A stretch of DNA of 64,000 nt from REEB95 sp035934235 (lineage in GTDB: Bacteria > Pseudomonadota > Alphaproteobacteria > ATCC43930 > CGMCC-115725). Under the pieces are notes generated by a model. The model saw nothing but the letters and a program-made list of their open reading frames with translations. It did no database searches and was not told where the DNA came from. Location of the stretch: contig DASYYB010000001.1 in NCBI GenBank assembly GCA_035934235.1, forward strand, positions 1-64,000, in the 5' to 3' direction. Of this stretch, positions 8,136-21,073 are shown in pieces. The translations under genes were made by a program, and so were the position numbers. Position 1 is the first letter of the stretch. Each line of letters opens with the position of its first letter.

Positions 8136-9269
8136 ATGTCGTCGTCTCCTGAGCAAAACTCGCCGGAGTTGGAGAGTCCAGCGCCCGCGCCCGCGGCGCT
8201 CGAAGCCGAACCGGTGCTGACGCGCCCCAAGCACACGATCGGCGCGCTGTTGCGCGAGACGCGTGAGAATTTCGGCGGCGACGTCGAGCGGATTGCCAAC
8301 GCGCTGCGCATCCGCGCCCAATACTTGGTGGCGATCGAAGAGGGCCGTTATGATCGGCTACCGGCGCCGGTCTACGCGCTCGGCTTCGTGCGTGCCTACG
8401 CGATCCATCTCGGTCTTGACGGCGACGAGGCGGTGCGGCGTTTCAAGCAGGAAGCCAGCGGCTTCGAGATTTCGCGCGATCTGGTCTTTCCGGTGCCGCT
8501 CGGTGAGCGCGGCATTCCGCATACCCGGATTTTGGCGGCGGCCGTGTTGCTGCTGCTTGCGGCCTATGGCGCTTGGTATTACCTGTCGTCCGGTGGACGC
8601 GCGCGTCCGGAACGCGTCAGCGCTGTGCCGTCGGCGCTCCTGCCGCCGTCGGCCGCGCCTTCGACCGCGAATCCGCCACCACCGCCGTCGGTGAGTCAAC
8701 CCGCGCCGCCGCCGGCCGCGCCAGCAGCGACGACGGAATCGGCACCGACGCTCACGCCGCCGTCATCGCCACCGCCGCCAGCCGGATCGGCGGCGCCGGC
8801 CCTGATGCCGCCGCCACCGCCGACCAGTGGCTCGCCGTCCAACACCGAAAATGTCGCACCGGTCTTGAAGCCGCCGGTGTTGAGCCGGCCGCAGACGTCG
8901 ATTACGCCGCCGGCGCAAACCGCTGCACTGCCGCCCAGCGACAGCGGTGCGTCGGTGATGCCGGGTCCCGGCAACCTGCATGTCTTCGGCGCGACCGATG
9001 CAGCGGCGCGAATCGTCATTCACGCAAAGGATGGATGCTGGATCAAGGTGCGTGACCAGAACGGGACAACGGTGTTTGAACGGCTGATGAAACCCGGCGA
9101 CGTCTACCGCGTTCCCGAACAGGCCGGCTTGGCGCTTTACGCCGGCAATGCCAGCGCCCTTGCGGTGGCGGTTGACGGCCAAGACGTGCCGCCGCTGACC
9201 GGCAAGGTGCGACACGATATCCGCCTCGATCCGGATCAGCTCAAAGCCGGCACAGCGGTCGTCGACTGA
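8136..9269 (+). CDS. RodZ-like helix-turn-helix membrane protein (DUF4115)
   Basis: 377 residues. The N-terminal HTH of RodZ type spans about residues 30-100 (IGALLRETRENFG, ANALRIRAQYLVAIEEGRYDRLP, VYALGFVRAYA). One membrane helix follows (about residues 132-150, LAAAVLLLLAAYGAWYY), then a long Pro/Ala/Ser-rich periplasmic linker of ~130 residues and a C-terminal beta-rich DUF4115 domain with CWIKVRDQNGT. RodZ-type proteins anchor the MreB elongasome to the membrane and influence cell shape. I chose the ATG at 8136, preceded by GAGGG, over the in-frame TTG at 8103. It precedes ispG, as commonly seen in Alphaproteobacteria. Confidence 0.88.
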   Translation: MSSSPEQNSPELESPAPAPAALEAEPVLTRPKHTIGALLRETRENFGGDVERIANALRIRAQYLVAIEEGRYDRLPAPVYALGFVRAYAIHLGLDGDEAVRRFKQEASGFEISRDLVFPVPLGERGIPHTRILAAAVLLLLAAYGAWYYLSSGGRARPERVSAVPSALLPPSAAPSTANPPPPPSVSQPAPPPAAPAATTESAPTLTPPSSPPPPAGSAAPALMPPPPPTSGSPSNTENVAPVLKPPVLSRPQTSITPPAQTAALPPSDSGASVMPGPGNLHVFGATDAAARIVIHAKDGCWIKVRDQNGTTVFERLMKPGDVYRVPEQAGLALYAGNASALAVAVDGQDVPPLTGKVRHDIRLDPDQLKAGTAVVD

Positions 9270-9283
9270 GGGTTTTCGGCCCC

Positions 9284-9313
9284 TTGGTTTGACGCGGTAA
9301 AACGCGCTATAAA
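9284..9313 (+). promoter_or_regulatory. Possible promoter upstream of ispG
   Basis: A TATAAA hexamer at 9308-9313 lies 18 bases downstream of TTGGTT (9284-9289), about 70 bases before the ispG start. A better -35 match (TTGACG, 9289-9294) is only 13 bases from the -10, too close for sigma-70. Plausible but weak. Confidence 0.35.
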
Positions 9314-9382
9314 CCGCCCCAGCCGGGCACCGATCCCGGAGGCTCATATTCCGGCATTGCAAGGGTTTCGAGAGGTTCCGTC

Positions 9383-10525
9383 ATGAGCGTGCGTCCCTAT
9401 CGCGACATCATCCGCCGCAAAAGCCGGACGATCCACGTCGGCTCGGTGCCGATCGGCGGCGACGCGCCGATCGCGGTGCAGTCGATGACCAACACGCTCA
9501 CCCATGACGTCAAGGCGACGGTGGAGCAGATTCAGGCCCTCGAACGCGCCGGCGCCGACATTGTCCGCGTATCGTGCCCGGACGAGGAATCCTCGGCCGC
9601 GCTCAAGGACATCGTGCCGCAGATCAAGGTGCCGATCGTTGCGGACATCCACTTCCACTACAAACGGGCAATCGAAGCGGCGAAGAACGGCGCGGCGTGT
9701 CTGCGCATCAATCCGGGCAACATCGGCTCGGCCGAACGCGTGCGCGAAGTCGTCAAGGCGGCGAAGGATCACGGCTGCTCGATGCGCATCGGCGTCAATG
9801 CCGGCTCGCTCGAACGCGATCTGCTCGAACGGTACGGCGAGCCGTGCCCCGAAGCGATGGTCGAAAGCGCGCTCAACCACGCGAAGATTCTCGAAGATAA
9901 CGATTTCTTCGAATTCAAGATCTCGTGCAAGGCGTCGGACGTGTTTCTGGCCGTCGCCGCCTACCAGCAGCTCGCCGAGGCCTGCGACTATCCGCTGCAT
10001 CTCGGCATCACCGAAGCCGGCGGCCTGATGACCGGCACGACCAAGTCGGCGATCGGCCTGGGCTCGCTGCTGTGGGCCGGCATCGGCGACACCATCCGCG
10101 TATCGCTGTCGGCCGATCCGGTCGAGGAGATCAAGGTCGGCTATGAAATCCTCAAGGCACTTGGTCTGCGCCGTCGCGGCGTCACCGTGATCTCGTGCCC
10201 GTCGTGCGCGCGGCAAAATTTCGAGGTCATCAAGACGGTCGAAGTCCTCGAACAACGGCTGGCGCACATCACCACGCCGATGACGCTGTCGGTCATCGGC
10301 TGCGTCGTCAACGGTCCGGGCGAGGCGCGCGAAACCGATATCGGCTTCACCGGCGGTGGCAACAACACGCACCAGGTCTACATTTCTGGCGTCACCGATC
10401 ATCGCCTCAAGGACCAGAACATCGTCGACCATCTGGTCGAGCTCGTCGAAAAGAAGGCGGCCGAGATCGAAGCCAAGAAGCAGGACGAGAAGGCGACCGA
10501 GCCGGCCGAGGCCGCCGCTTCTTGA
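9383..10525 (+). CDS. ispG: 4-hydroxy-3-methylbut-2-enyl-diphosphate synthase (IspG/GcpE)
   Basis: 380 residues. Converts 2-C-methyl-D-erythritol 2,4-cyclodiphosphate to HMBPP in the MEP isoprenoid pathway, which feeds ubiquinone and peptidoglycan lipid carrier synthesis. The N-terminal barrel begins RRKSRTIHVGSVPIGG and contains VQSMTNTLTHDV. The [4Fe-4S] ligands are visible: Cys272 and Cys275 in SCPSCAR and Cys307 in GCVVNGPGEA. The tail (residues ~355-380) is a Lys/Glu/Ala-rich extension. The hisS gene starts about 10 bases later in the same direction, so the pair is probably one transcript. Confidence 0.97.
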   Translation: MSVRPYRDIIRRKSRTIHVGSVPIGGDAPIAVQSMTNTLTHDVKATVEQIQALERAGADIVRVSCPDEESSAALKDIVPQIKVPIVADIHFHYKRAIEAAKNGAACLRINPGNIGSAERVREVVKAAKDHGCSMRIGVNAGSLERDLLERYGEPCPEAMVESALNHAKILEDNDFFEFKISCKASDVFLAVAAYQQLAEACDYPLHLGITEAGGLMTGTTKSAIGLGSLLWAGIGDTIRVSLSADPVEEIKVGYEILKALGLRRRGVTVISCPSCARQNFEVIKTVEVLEQRLAHITTPMTLSVIGCVVNGPGEARETDIGFTGGGNNTHQVYISGVTDHRLKDQNIVDHLVELVEKKAAEIEAKKQDEKATEPAEAAAS

Positions 10526-10535
10526 GCCTGTCAGA

Positions 10536-11786
10536 GTGAGCCGGACGCTCCAGCCCGTCCGCGGAACGCAGGATCTTCTGCCCGCGGCGATGCGCCGCCA
10601 TCGCGCCGTCGTCGATACGGCGCGGCTGCACGCGCTGCGCTTCGGTTACGAGGAAATCGCAACGCCGATCTTCGAGTTCACCGAGGTCTTCGCACGGCCC
10701 ATCGGCGAAACCACCGACATCGTGATGAAGGAGATGTATAGCTTCGCCGACAAAGGCGGCGAGGAGGTGACCCTTCGTCCCGAGAACACCGCCGGCGTGG
10801 TGCGCGCGGTGATCGCCAACGGTCTGACGCAGAGCCTGCCGCTGCGATTTTTCTATCAGGGGCCGATGTTCCGCTACGAACGGCCGCAAAAGGGCCGGTT
10901 CCGCCAGTTCCATCAGATCGGCGTCGAATTGGTCGGCGTCAAAGAGCCGCAAGGCGACGTCGAAGTGATCGCGCTCGGCGCCGACATTCTTGCCGCCCTC
11001 GGTGTCCTGGAACGCAGCGAATTGCGTCTCAATACGTTGGGCGACGCGGAGAGCCGCGGCGCTTATCGCGATGCGTTGGTCAAATATTTCACCCAGCACG
11101 CGCACAAACTGTCCGAGGACAGCCGCAAGCGGCTCGAGCGCAATCCGCTGCGCATCCTCGATTCGAAAGACCAGGCCGATATCGCCTTGAGCGCCGCGGC
11201 GCCGCATTTCGAGGAATATCTGACGCCGCCGTCGCGCGAATTCTTCAGCCGCGTCCGCGGCGGTCTCGATGTCCTCGGCATCCGCTATAAGCTCGATCCG
11301 CGTCTGGTGCGCGGCCTCGATTATTACACGCACACCGCCTTCGAATTCGTCACCACCGAGCTCGGATCGCAGGGCGCGGTACTCGCCGGCGGCCGCTACG
11401 ACGGATTGATGGGCGTGATGGGCGGCCCGGAGACGCCGGGCGTCGGCTGGGCGGCGGGGATCGAGCGGCTGGCGCTGATGATTGCCGAGCCGGAAGCGGC
11501 GCCGCGGCCGATCGCGCTGGTGCCTATCGGCGACGATGGCGAGAAGCGCGCGTTGGCGCTGGCACAGGAGCTGCGGCGTGCCGGCTTCAGCATCGATCTC
11601 GCTTATTCGGGCAATCTACAGAAGCGCATGCGGCGCGCCGACAAGATCAAAGCGCGCGCCGCGGTCATCCTCGGCGAGGACGAATTGAAGCGCGGCCAGG
11701 CTGCCGTTCGCGACCTCGATGCCGGCACGCAGACCGACGTGCCGCTGACCGCGCTCAAGGATCGCCTGGCGGCCTTCCGGGGCTGA
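10536..11786 (+). CDS. hisS: Histidyl-tRNA synthetase
   Basis: 416 residues from the GTG at 10536 (VSRTLQPVRGTQDLLPAAM). Class II synthetase that charges tRNA-His. Motif 1 surrounds FGYEEIATPIFEF; motif 2 is FRYERPQKGRFRQFHQIGVE; the histidine-specific LVRGLDYYTHTAFEF and motif 3 region GVGWAAGIERLAL are present; the C-terminal anticodon-binding domain occupies the last ~95 residues. The longer frame upstream lies inside ispG and is a shadow. It is followed after one base by prfA. Confidence 0.97.
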   Translation: MSRTLQPVRGTQDLLPAAMRRHRAVVDTARLHALRFGYEEIATPIFEFTEVFARPIGETTDIVMKEMYSFADKGGEEVTLRPENTAGVVRAVIANGLTQSLPLRFFYQGPMFRYERPQKGRFRQFHQIGVELVGVKEPQGDVEVIALGADILAALGVLERSELRLNTLGDAESRGAYRDALVKYFTQHAHKLSEDSRKRLERNPLRILDSKDQADIALSAAAPHFEEYLTPPSREFFSRVRGGLDVLGIRYKLDPRLVRGLDYYTHTAFEFVTTELGSQGAVLAGGRYDGLMGVMGGPETPGVGWAAGIERLALMIAEPEAAPRPIALVPIGDDGEKRALALAQELRRAGFSIDLAYSGNLQKRMRRADKIKARAAVILGEDELKRGQAAVRDLDAGTQTDVPLTALKDRLAAFRG

Positions 11787-11787
11787 G

Positions 11788-12860
<1,073 letters not shown>

Positions 12861-12864
<4 letters not shown>

Positions 12865-13682
12865 CGATCGTCGTCGGCAACGACATCACGGCGACGGCGC
12901 GGCAGCTCGCCGCTGCCGGCATCGCCAATCAGCGGCATGAGGCGCGATTGCTGCACGCGTTGGCGGCAGGCGACAACGCGCGGCTGGCCGACTATGTCCG
13001 CCGCCGCGTCGCGCACGAGCCCTATTCGCGGATTCGCGGTGCGCGCGAGTTCTGGAGTCTCGATTTCGCGCTCTCGCCCGACACACTCGACCCGCGGCCC
13101 GACAGCGAAACCCTGATCGAAGCAGCGCTGGCCGCGCTGCCGGACCGCACTGCGCCATTGCGCGTCGTTGATCTCGGCGTCGGCACCGGCGCGCTGTTGT
13201 TGGCGTTGCTCAGCGAATATCCCAACGCCACCGGCCGCGGCGTCGATGTTCTGCCGGGTGCGGTCGCGACCGCCGCGCGCAATGCCGCCGCGCTCGGTGT
13301 GGCCGATCGCGCGCAATTCGTCGCCGGCGATTGGGCCGAGGCAAATTTGGGCGCGGCCGATGTCATTCTGGCCAACCCGCCCTACATACCGTCCGGCGAG
13401 ATTGTCGCCTTGCCGCCGGAGGTTGTGCGTTTCGATCCGCGGTGCGCACTCGACGGCGGCGACGATGGATTGATGGCCTACCGCGCGCTCGCGCCGGTGG
13501 TGCGGCGGACATTGAAGCCCGATGGCTGGGCGTTTTTCGAGCTCGGCGCCGGTCAGGCGGCCGACGTCGCGCGGATCGTAGCGGCGGCCAATTTACGCGC
13601 TGCCGGCATGCACCACGACCTTGCCGGACACGAGCGGTGCCTGGTGATTCGTCAAGCAAAATTGGGCAAAAGCGGCGGCTAA
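12861..13682 (+). CDS. prmC: Peptide chain release factor N5-glutamine methyltransferase
   Basis: 273 residues. SAM-dependent methyltransferase for the Gln of the release-factor GGQ motif. The N-terminal helical substrate-binding domain is followed by VVDLGVGTGALLLALL (SAM motif I, about residues 104-119) and the catalytic VILANPPYIPSGE (NPPY, about residues 172-175). DPRPDSETLIEAAL is the usual linker motif. Motif I has GVGTGALL rather than the commoner GTGSGxIA, within family range. The start overlaps the prfA stop. Confidence 0.96.
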
Positions 13683-13906
13683 CGGCCAAAAAAACAGGTT
13701 GGCTTCGGCGGCCATCCCGTCTAGGGTAACCCCGCCAAAAGCCAAGGAGCTACGTGCTCCGCGCCTCAGGCGCATAAACCGCCCCTTATTCGATGGACCG
13801 CCGGCGTTCGCGCCGTGCGTAAGTGGTTCATAACGCTTCGGACGTGGGGCGAAGCCGAAAAGGCACGATTGAAACTGCTATCGATGACTTCGACATCAAG
13901 GGACTC

Positions 13907-14521
13907 ATGAGACCAGGCCAGAAGAATCGCGGGCGTGGCGGTCGCAACATGATGGGCGGCCACCCCCAGAACCGGCAGGGCGGCGGACGCCCGCCGCATC
14001 GCAGTCAAAGCTTCGATTCGAGCGGACCGAGCGTGAAGATCCGCGGCAACGCCTATCAGGTGTTCGAGCGCTATATCGCCATGGCGCGCGAAGCGGCTTC
14101 GGCCGGCGATCGCGTCGCGGCGGAAAACCTTTACCAGCATGCCGAGCATTATTATCGCATCATGCAGGTGAACGGCGGTTTCGATAATCAGGGCCAGCGC
14201 CCGATGACGCCGGCCGACAACGAGATGGCCGGCGGCGACGAGATGGACGGTCATGGCCAGCCGGGGCAAGCGCAAGGCCAGCACCAGCACCAGCAACATC
14301 AGCAGCCGCAACAGCAGCAGCACCAGCAGCACCAGCCGATGTCGCCGCAGCAACCGATGCCGCCGCAGCAACATCAACCGCAGCATTCGAATCAGCATCA
14401 GTCGCAACCGCCGCAACCGCAGCCCCAGGCCCAGCCGGCGCATCAGTCGTCGTCGGCGTCGCCGGCCGGATCGGGCGCGCAGCCGCCGATGCCGCCGGCC
14501 GATCCCGATTACAACGCCTAA
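13907..14521 (+). CDS. DUF4167 protein with Gln/His-rich tail
   Basis: 204 residues from the ATG at 13907 (MRPGQKNRGRGGRNMMGG). A basic Arg/Gly/Asn-rich N-terminus (residues 1-35) precedes the conserved DUF4167 core, with VKIRGNAYQVFERYIAMARE and AENLYQHAEHYYRIM (about residues 44-90). The remaining ~110 residues are low-complexity, dominated by Gln, His and Pro (for example QHQHQQHQQPQQQQHQQHQP). The core family is alphaproteobacterial, of unknown function, and typically sits between prmC and clpB as here; RNA binding is suggested only by the RGG-like start. A GTG at 13823 in the same frame would add 28 residues without similarity. The 224 bases before the gene hold a GGAGC-TACGT-GCTCC hairpin (about 13746-13760). 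Confidence 0.85.
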   Translation: MRPGQKNRGRGGRNMMGGHPQNRQGGGRPPHRSQSFDSSGPSVKIRGNAYQVFERYIAMAREAASAGDRVAAENLYQHAEHYYRIMQVNGGFDNQGQRPMTPADNEMAGGDEMDGHGQPGQAQGQHQHQQHQQPQQQQHQQHQPMSPQQPMPPQQHQPQHSNQHQSQPPQPQPQAQPAHQSSSASPAGSGAQPPMPPADPDYNA

Positions 14522-14576
14522 CCGGCGCGGCAGAGCCGCGTATCTCTGATCTAGGCTGATACCCCGGCCTGGCCGC

Positions 14577-14606
14577 CCTTGTCGGCGGCCAGAATTACCC
14601 CATATT
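14577..14606 (+). promoter_or_regulatory. Heat-shock (RpoH-type) promoter of clpB
   Basis: CCTTG at 14577-14581 (the -35 of sigma-32 promoters) and CCCCATAT at 14598-14605 (the -10) are separated by about 16 bases, matching the CTTG/CCCCAT pattern of proteobacterial RpoH promoters. The clpB start is about 65 bases downstream. No other -10-like sequence stands out in the gap. Confidence 0.75.
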
Positions 14607-14670
14607 TGTGTCGGAAGGTGCAACCGCTGCTTCCAAGAAGGGCGGTTGCGTCGGTCACGAAGGGGGTCCA

Positions 14671-17286
<2,616 letters not shown>

Positions 17287-17289
17287 GCC

Positions 17290-18594
17290 TCAGCCGAGTT
17301 CTGCGGCCCAGTCGCGGGTCTCGACGATTTCCTTGATCTGGCGGAGCAGCGAGCCGGCATAGCTGCCGTCGAAGGCGCGGTGGTCGAAGCTCTGGCCGAT
17401 CATGGCGACGCGGCGGATGGCGATGTTGTCGCCTTTCGGCCCCTCGACCACGACCGGCGCCTTGCGCACGGCGTCGAACGACAGGATCGCCACGTTGGGC
17501 GGATTGATCACCGGCATGGTGAACTGCGTGCCGAAGCTGCCGTTGTTGGTGAGCGTATAGGTCGCGCCCGCGAGGTCCGCCGGCGTCAGTTTGCCGCTGC
17601 GCGCCCTGTCCGCCAGCCGTGCGATCGCCTTAGCGAGGCCGGCGACGGTCAAATCCTCGGCCTGCTGCACCACCGGCACGACCAACCCATCCTGTTCCAG
17701 GTCGGTGGCGATGCCGAGATTGATGTCGCGATGCAGGATCAGCCGGTCACGGTCGAAGCTGGCGTTGGCGCGCGGGAACTGGCCAAGCGCGATGCACAGC
17801 GCGCGGGCGATGAACGGCAAATAGGTCAACGCGACACCGTGGCGCTGCTCGAACGTCGCTTTCGCTTGGTCGCGCGCGGCCGCGATGCCGGTGACATCGA
17901 GTTCGACCGCCTGGAAGGCGTGCGGAATGGTGCGCCAGGCTTCGGCAAGATTGGCGGCAGTTTGCGCGCGGATGCGATTGAGCGGCTCGATCGTGTCGCC
18001 CTCGCGGGGCGCAATAGGTGTGCGCGCGATGGCCGGCGCGGCCGGCGCGGCGGCCACGTCGGCGGCGGCGATGCGCCAGCCGCCGCGCGCCTTCACCTGC
18101 CGCGCAATCGCGGCCAGATCGGCACCCGTATTTTGAATCAGCCGGCGGGCGAGCGGGGTCGTCTTGAGTCCGTCGAGCGCCACTGCGGGCGCCGACGCGA
18201 TTCCAACTGGCGTGCGAACCTCTTCAAAAGGCGTGGGCGTAAACGGCCGATAGGTGCCGGCCGGCGCGCTGACCGCGGCCGCCACCACGGGCGCCGGCGC
18301 CGATTTCGTGACGCTCGCCGCCGGACGCGCCGGTGCCGGCTTCGCCGGCGTGACCTGCTCGCCTGCCTTGCCCAGTATTCCAACCACGGTGCCGACGGGC
18401 ACGGTCTCGCCGGCTGGCACGCGGATTTCCGTCAGCGTGCCGGCTTCGGTCGCCTGGACTTCCATCGAAACCTTGTCGGTTTCGATCAGGAACAGATTGT
18501 CGCCGGCGGCGACCATGTCGCCGACCTTCTTGAACCAGCTCGCGACCTTGCCTTCGGCGACAGTCTCGCCCAGCTGCGGCATGATGACATTCAT
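17290..18594 (-). CDS. 2-oxoacid dehydrogenase dihydrolipoamide acyltransferase (E2)
   Basis: 434 residues. Core subunit of a pyruvate/acetoin/branched-chain type dehydrogenase; it transfers the acyl group from lipoate to CoA. N-terminal lipoyl domain with the lipoylated lysine in ETDKVSMEV (Lys41), an Ala/Pro-rich linker, a peripheral-subunit-binding segment (TTPLARRLIQNTGADLAAIA, about residues 145-180, somewhat divergent), and the catalytic CoA-acyltransferase domain ending with SFDHRAFDGSYAG (His405, Asp409). It is last in the operon E1alpha-E1beta-aldehyde dehydrogenase-E2, 14 bases after the dehydrogenase. There is no E3 gene here, so lipoamide dehydrogenase must come from elsewhere. 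Which 2-oxoacid or acetoin is used cannot be settled from sequence. Confidence 0.9.
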   Translation of the reverse strand: MNVIMPQLGETVAEGKVASWFKKVGDMVAAGDNLFLIETDKVSMEVQATEAGTLTEIRVPAGETVPVGTVVGILGKAGEQVTPAKPAPARPAASVTKSAPAPVVAAAVSAPAGTYRPFTPTPFEEVRTPVGIASAPAVALDGLKTTPLARRLIQNTGADLAAIARQVKARGGWRIAAADVAAAPAAPAIARTPIAPREGDTIEPLNRIRAQTAANLAEAWRTIPHAFQAVELDVTGIAAARDQAKATFEQRHGVALTYLPFIARALCIALGQFPRANASFDRDRLILHRDINLGIATDLEQDGLVVPVVQQAEDLTVAGLAKAIARLADRARSGKLTPADLAGATYTLTNNGSFGTQFTMPVINPPNVAILSFDAVRKAPVVVEGPKGDNIAIRRVAMIGQSFDHRAFDGSYAGSLLRQIKEIVETRDWAAELG

Positions 18595-18608
18595 GCGGCC
18601 ACCGTCGC

Positions 18609-20084
18609 CTACCAGGTGACCGAGACGTATTGCGTCTCGAGGAATTCCATCATGCCTTCGTGTGCGCCTTCGCGGCCGATGCCCGATTGCTTGGCGCCGC
18701 CGAACGGCGCCGCCGGATCGCTGGCCACGCCGCGATTGAGGCCGATCATGCCGGCTTCGAGTCGCTCCGATATCTTGAGGCCGCGCGACAGATCGCGGGT
18801 ATAGACGTAGGAGATCAGGCCGAATTCGGTGTCGTTGGCCTTGCGGATGGCTTCGTCTTCGTCGCGGAACTTCTGGATCGGCGCCACCGGCCCGAAGATC
18901 TCCTCTTTCAGGCAGCGCGCATTGTCGGGCACGTCGATCAGCACCGTCGGCGGATAGTAATAGCCGGTACGGTTGACGCGCTGGCCGCCGATCACCGCGC
19001 GCGCGCCCTTGTTGAGCGCGTCCTCGACCAGGGCGGCCACCTTGTCGCGCGTGTCGGCGTTGACCAGCGGGCCGACGGCGACGCCGTCTTCAAGCCCGTT
19101 GCCGACCTTCAGCGCCTTCATCTTGGCGGCGAACTTGTCGACGAAGGCGTCGTGCACCTTCTCGTGGACGTAGAAGCGATTGGCCGAGGTGCAGGCCTCG
19201 CCCATGTTGCGCATCTTGGCGATCATGGCGCCGTCGACCGCGGCGTCGATGTCGGCGTCCTCGCAGACGATGAACGGCGCGTTGCCGCCGAGCTCCATCG
19301 CCGGCCGCACCACGTTGTCGGCGGCTTCGTGCAAGAGCTTGCGGCCGACCTCGGTCGAGCCGGTGAACGAAATCACCCGGACGCGTGGATCGTGCAGCAT
19401 GGCGCTCACCACCGCGCCCGACTTGCGCGACGGCAGGATATTGACGACGCCCGCGGGCACGCCGGCCTCTTGGAACAGCTCGCCCAGCGCCAGCATGGTG
19501 AGCGGCGTTTCCGACGCCGGCTTCAGTACGACGGTGCAGCCTGCGGCCAAAGCCGGCGCGATCTTGCGCGTGCCCATCGCCGCCGGAAAATTCCACGGCG
19601 TCACCATCACGGCGACGCCCGCCGCCTTGTGCTGAACCAGGATGCGCGCACCGGTCGATGGCGCACGCGAGACTTCGCCCAAATTTCGCGGCGCCTCTTC
19701 CGAATACCAGCGGAAGAATTCGGCGGCATAGGCCGCCTCGGCGCGTGAATCGGCCAGCGCCTTGCCGTTCTCAAGCGTCATCAGCCGCGCGAAGAATTCC
19801 TTGCGCGCGATCGCCAGCTCAAAGCATTTGCGCAGAATTTCGGCGCGGTCGCGCGGATTGGTCGCCGACCAGGCTGGGAAGGCGCGGGCGGCGGCATCGA
19901 GTGCGGCCTTGGCGTCGTCGACGGTGCCGTCGGCCACCTTGCACAGCGGCTGTTCGGTCGCCGGATTGATCACGTCGAACTGGCCGCCGCCGGTCGCGGC
20001 GCGGAACTGACCGCCGATATAGAGGCCAGTCGGCACCTCGATGTCTGGCGCGTCCTTGAGCTTCACCTTCGCCATGCCAGCCAT
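18609..20084 (-). CDS. NAD(P)-dependent aldehyde dehydrogenase (succinate-semialdehyde dehydrogenase-like)
   Basis: About 491 residues. Oxidises an aldehyde to the acid with NAD(P). Visible family features: VTPWNFPAAMGTRKIAPALAAG, FTGSTEVGRKLL, the catalytic glutamate in MELGGNAPF and the catalytic cysteine in MGEACTSANRFYVHEK; EEIFGPVAPIQKF follows. The closest subfamily by eye is GabD-like succinate-semialdehyde dehydrogenase, especially the variant with ACTxANRF. Start chosen at 20084, which has GAGG seven bases upstream; an ATG at 20096 overlaps the E1beta stop and is also possible. Its place between E1beta and E2 suggests it removes the aldehyde product of the complex (acetaldehyde if the substrate is acetoin). 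Confidence 0.88.
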   Translation of the reverse strand: MAGMAKVKLKDAPDIEVPTGLYIGGQFRAATGGGQFDVINPATEQPLCKVADGTVDDAKAALDAAARAFPAWSATNPRDRAEILRKCFELAIARKEFFARLMTLENGKALADSRAEAAYAAEFFRWYSEEAPRNLGEVSRAPSTGARILVQHKAAGVAVMVTPWNFPAAMGTRKIAPALAAGCTVVLKPASETPLTMLALGELFQEAGVPAGVVNILPSRKSGAVVSAMLHDPRVRVISFTGSTEVGRKLLHEAADNVVRPAMELGGNAPFIVCEDADIDAAVDGAMIAKMRNMGEACTSANRFYVHEKVHDAFVDKFAAKMKALKVGNGLEDGVAVGPLVNADTRDKVAALVEDALNKGARAVIGGQRVNRTGYYYPPTVLIDVPDNARCLKEEIFGPVAPIQKFRDEDEAIRKANDTEFGLISYVYTRDLSRGLKISERLEAGMIGLNRGVASDPAAPFGGAKQSGIGREGAHEGMMEFLETQYVSVTW

Positions 20085-20092
20085 GGGCAACC

Positions 20093-21073
20093 TCATGCGC
20101 TGAGGGAGCGGCGGATCTTATCGACGATGCGCGGCGCGTTGGGCAGTGCCAGATCCTCGAGATTGTCCGCCGCCGGCAGCGGAATGTGCGGCGTCGTGAT
20201 GCGCACCACCGGCCCGTCGAGATCGTAGAATGCTTCGTCGGCGGCGATCGAGGCCAGCTCCGCGCCCCAGCCGCACAGGCGCGGATTTTCCTCGACGGTG
20301 AACAAACGGTGGGTGCGCGCGACCGATCCCAGGATGGTCGCCAAATCGAGCGGCACCAGCGAGCGCACGTCGATCACCTCGACGTCGATGCCATGTTCCT
20401 TGGCCAGCGTTTCGGCGGCGGCCAGCGCGCGCGGCACCATCAACGCCAGTGCCAGCACCGTCGCGTCCTTGCCGGGTCGGACAATTTTCGCCGTACCGAG
20501 ACGGTCGACGATCTCGCCGTCCGGCACCTCGCCCTTCGTTGCATAAAGCGATTTGTGCTCGAAGAAGATGACCGGATCGGGGTCCCGGACGGCCGCAGCC
20601 ATCAGCCCGATGACGTCCGCGGGGGTCGATGGGGCCACCACCTTGAGTCCCGGAATCATCATCGCCCAGTTCTCGACGCTCTGACTGTGCTGCGCGCCGA
20701 AGCGCGAGCCGGCGCCGTTGCCGGTGCGAACGACCAGCGGACATTTCACTTGGCCGTTCGACATGTACCGCGATTTGGGAATCTCGTTGGCGATGTAATC
20801 GAAGCACACCGCAAGGAAATCCGAGAACATGATCTCGGCAATCGGCTTCAAGCCGGTCATTGCCGCACCCATGGCGGCGCCCAGAATCGCTTGTTCCGAA
20901 ATCGGCGTGTCGCGCACGCGCTGCGGCCCGAACTGCTCAAGCAAACCGACGGTCGTCTTGAACACGCCGCCCGCCTTGCCGACGTCCTCGCCGAGAAACA
21001 CCACGTCGGGATCGCGGCTCATCTCCTGCGCGATGCCGCGGGCGACCGCGTCGCGATACGTCAGTTCCGCCAC
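20093..21073 (-). CDS. 2-oxoacid dehydrogenase E1 component, beta subunit
   Basis: 326 residues from the GTG at 21073 (VAELTYRDAVARGIAQE), the usual length for E1beta. Forms the thiamine-diphosphate-dependent decarboxylase with the alpha subunit. Typical motifs: DVVFLGEDVGKAGGVFKTTVGL, DTPISEQAILGAAMGAAMTGLKPIAEIMFSDF, RTGNGAGSRFGAQHSQ, and the C-terminal transketolase fold DVRSLVPLDLATI. The frame runs on to 21265, but that part overlaps E1alpha and is a shadow. The start lies inside the last codons of E1alpha (13-base overlap), with GAGG six bases ahead, so the subunits are translationally coupled. Confidence 0.93.
   Translation of the reverse strand: MAELTYRDAVARGIAQEMSRDPDVVFLGEDVGKAGGVFKTTVGLLEQFGPQRVRDTPISEQAILGAAMGAAMTGLKPIAEIMFSDFLAVCFDYIANEIPKSRYMSNGQVKCPLVVRTGNGAGSRFGAQHSQSVENWAMMIPGLKVVAPSTPADVIGLMAAAVRDPDPVIFFEHKSLYATKGEVPDGEIVDRLGTAKIVRPGKDATVLALALMVPRALAAAETLAKEHGIDVEVIDVRSLVPLDLATILGSVARTHRLFTVEENPRLCGWGAELASIAADEAFYDLDGPVVRITTPHIPLPAADNLEDLALPNAPRIVDKIRRSLSA

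Noticed and set aside
13823..13906. N-terminal extension of the DUF4167 gene from a GTG
   Set aside because: The 28 extra residues have no similarity to the family, and the ATG at 13907 begins the conserved basic start.
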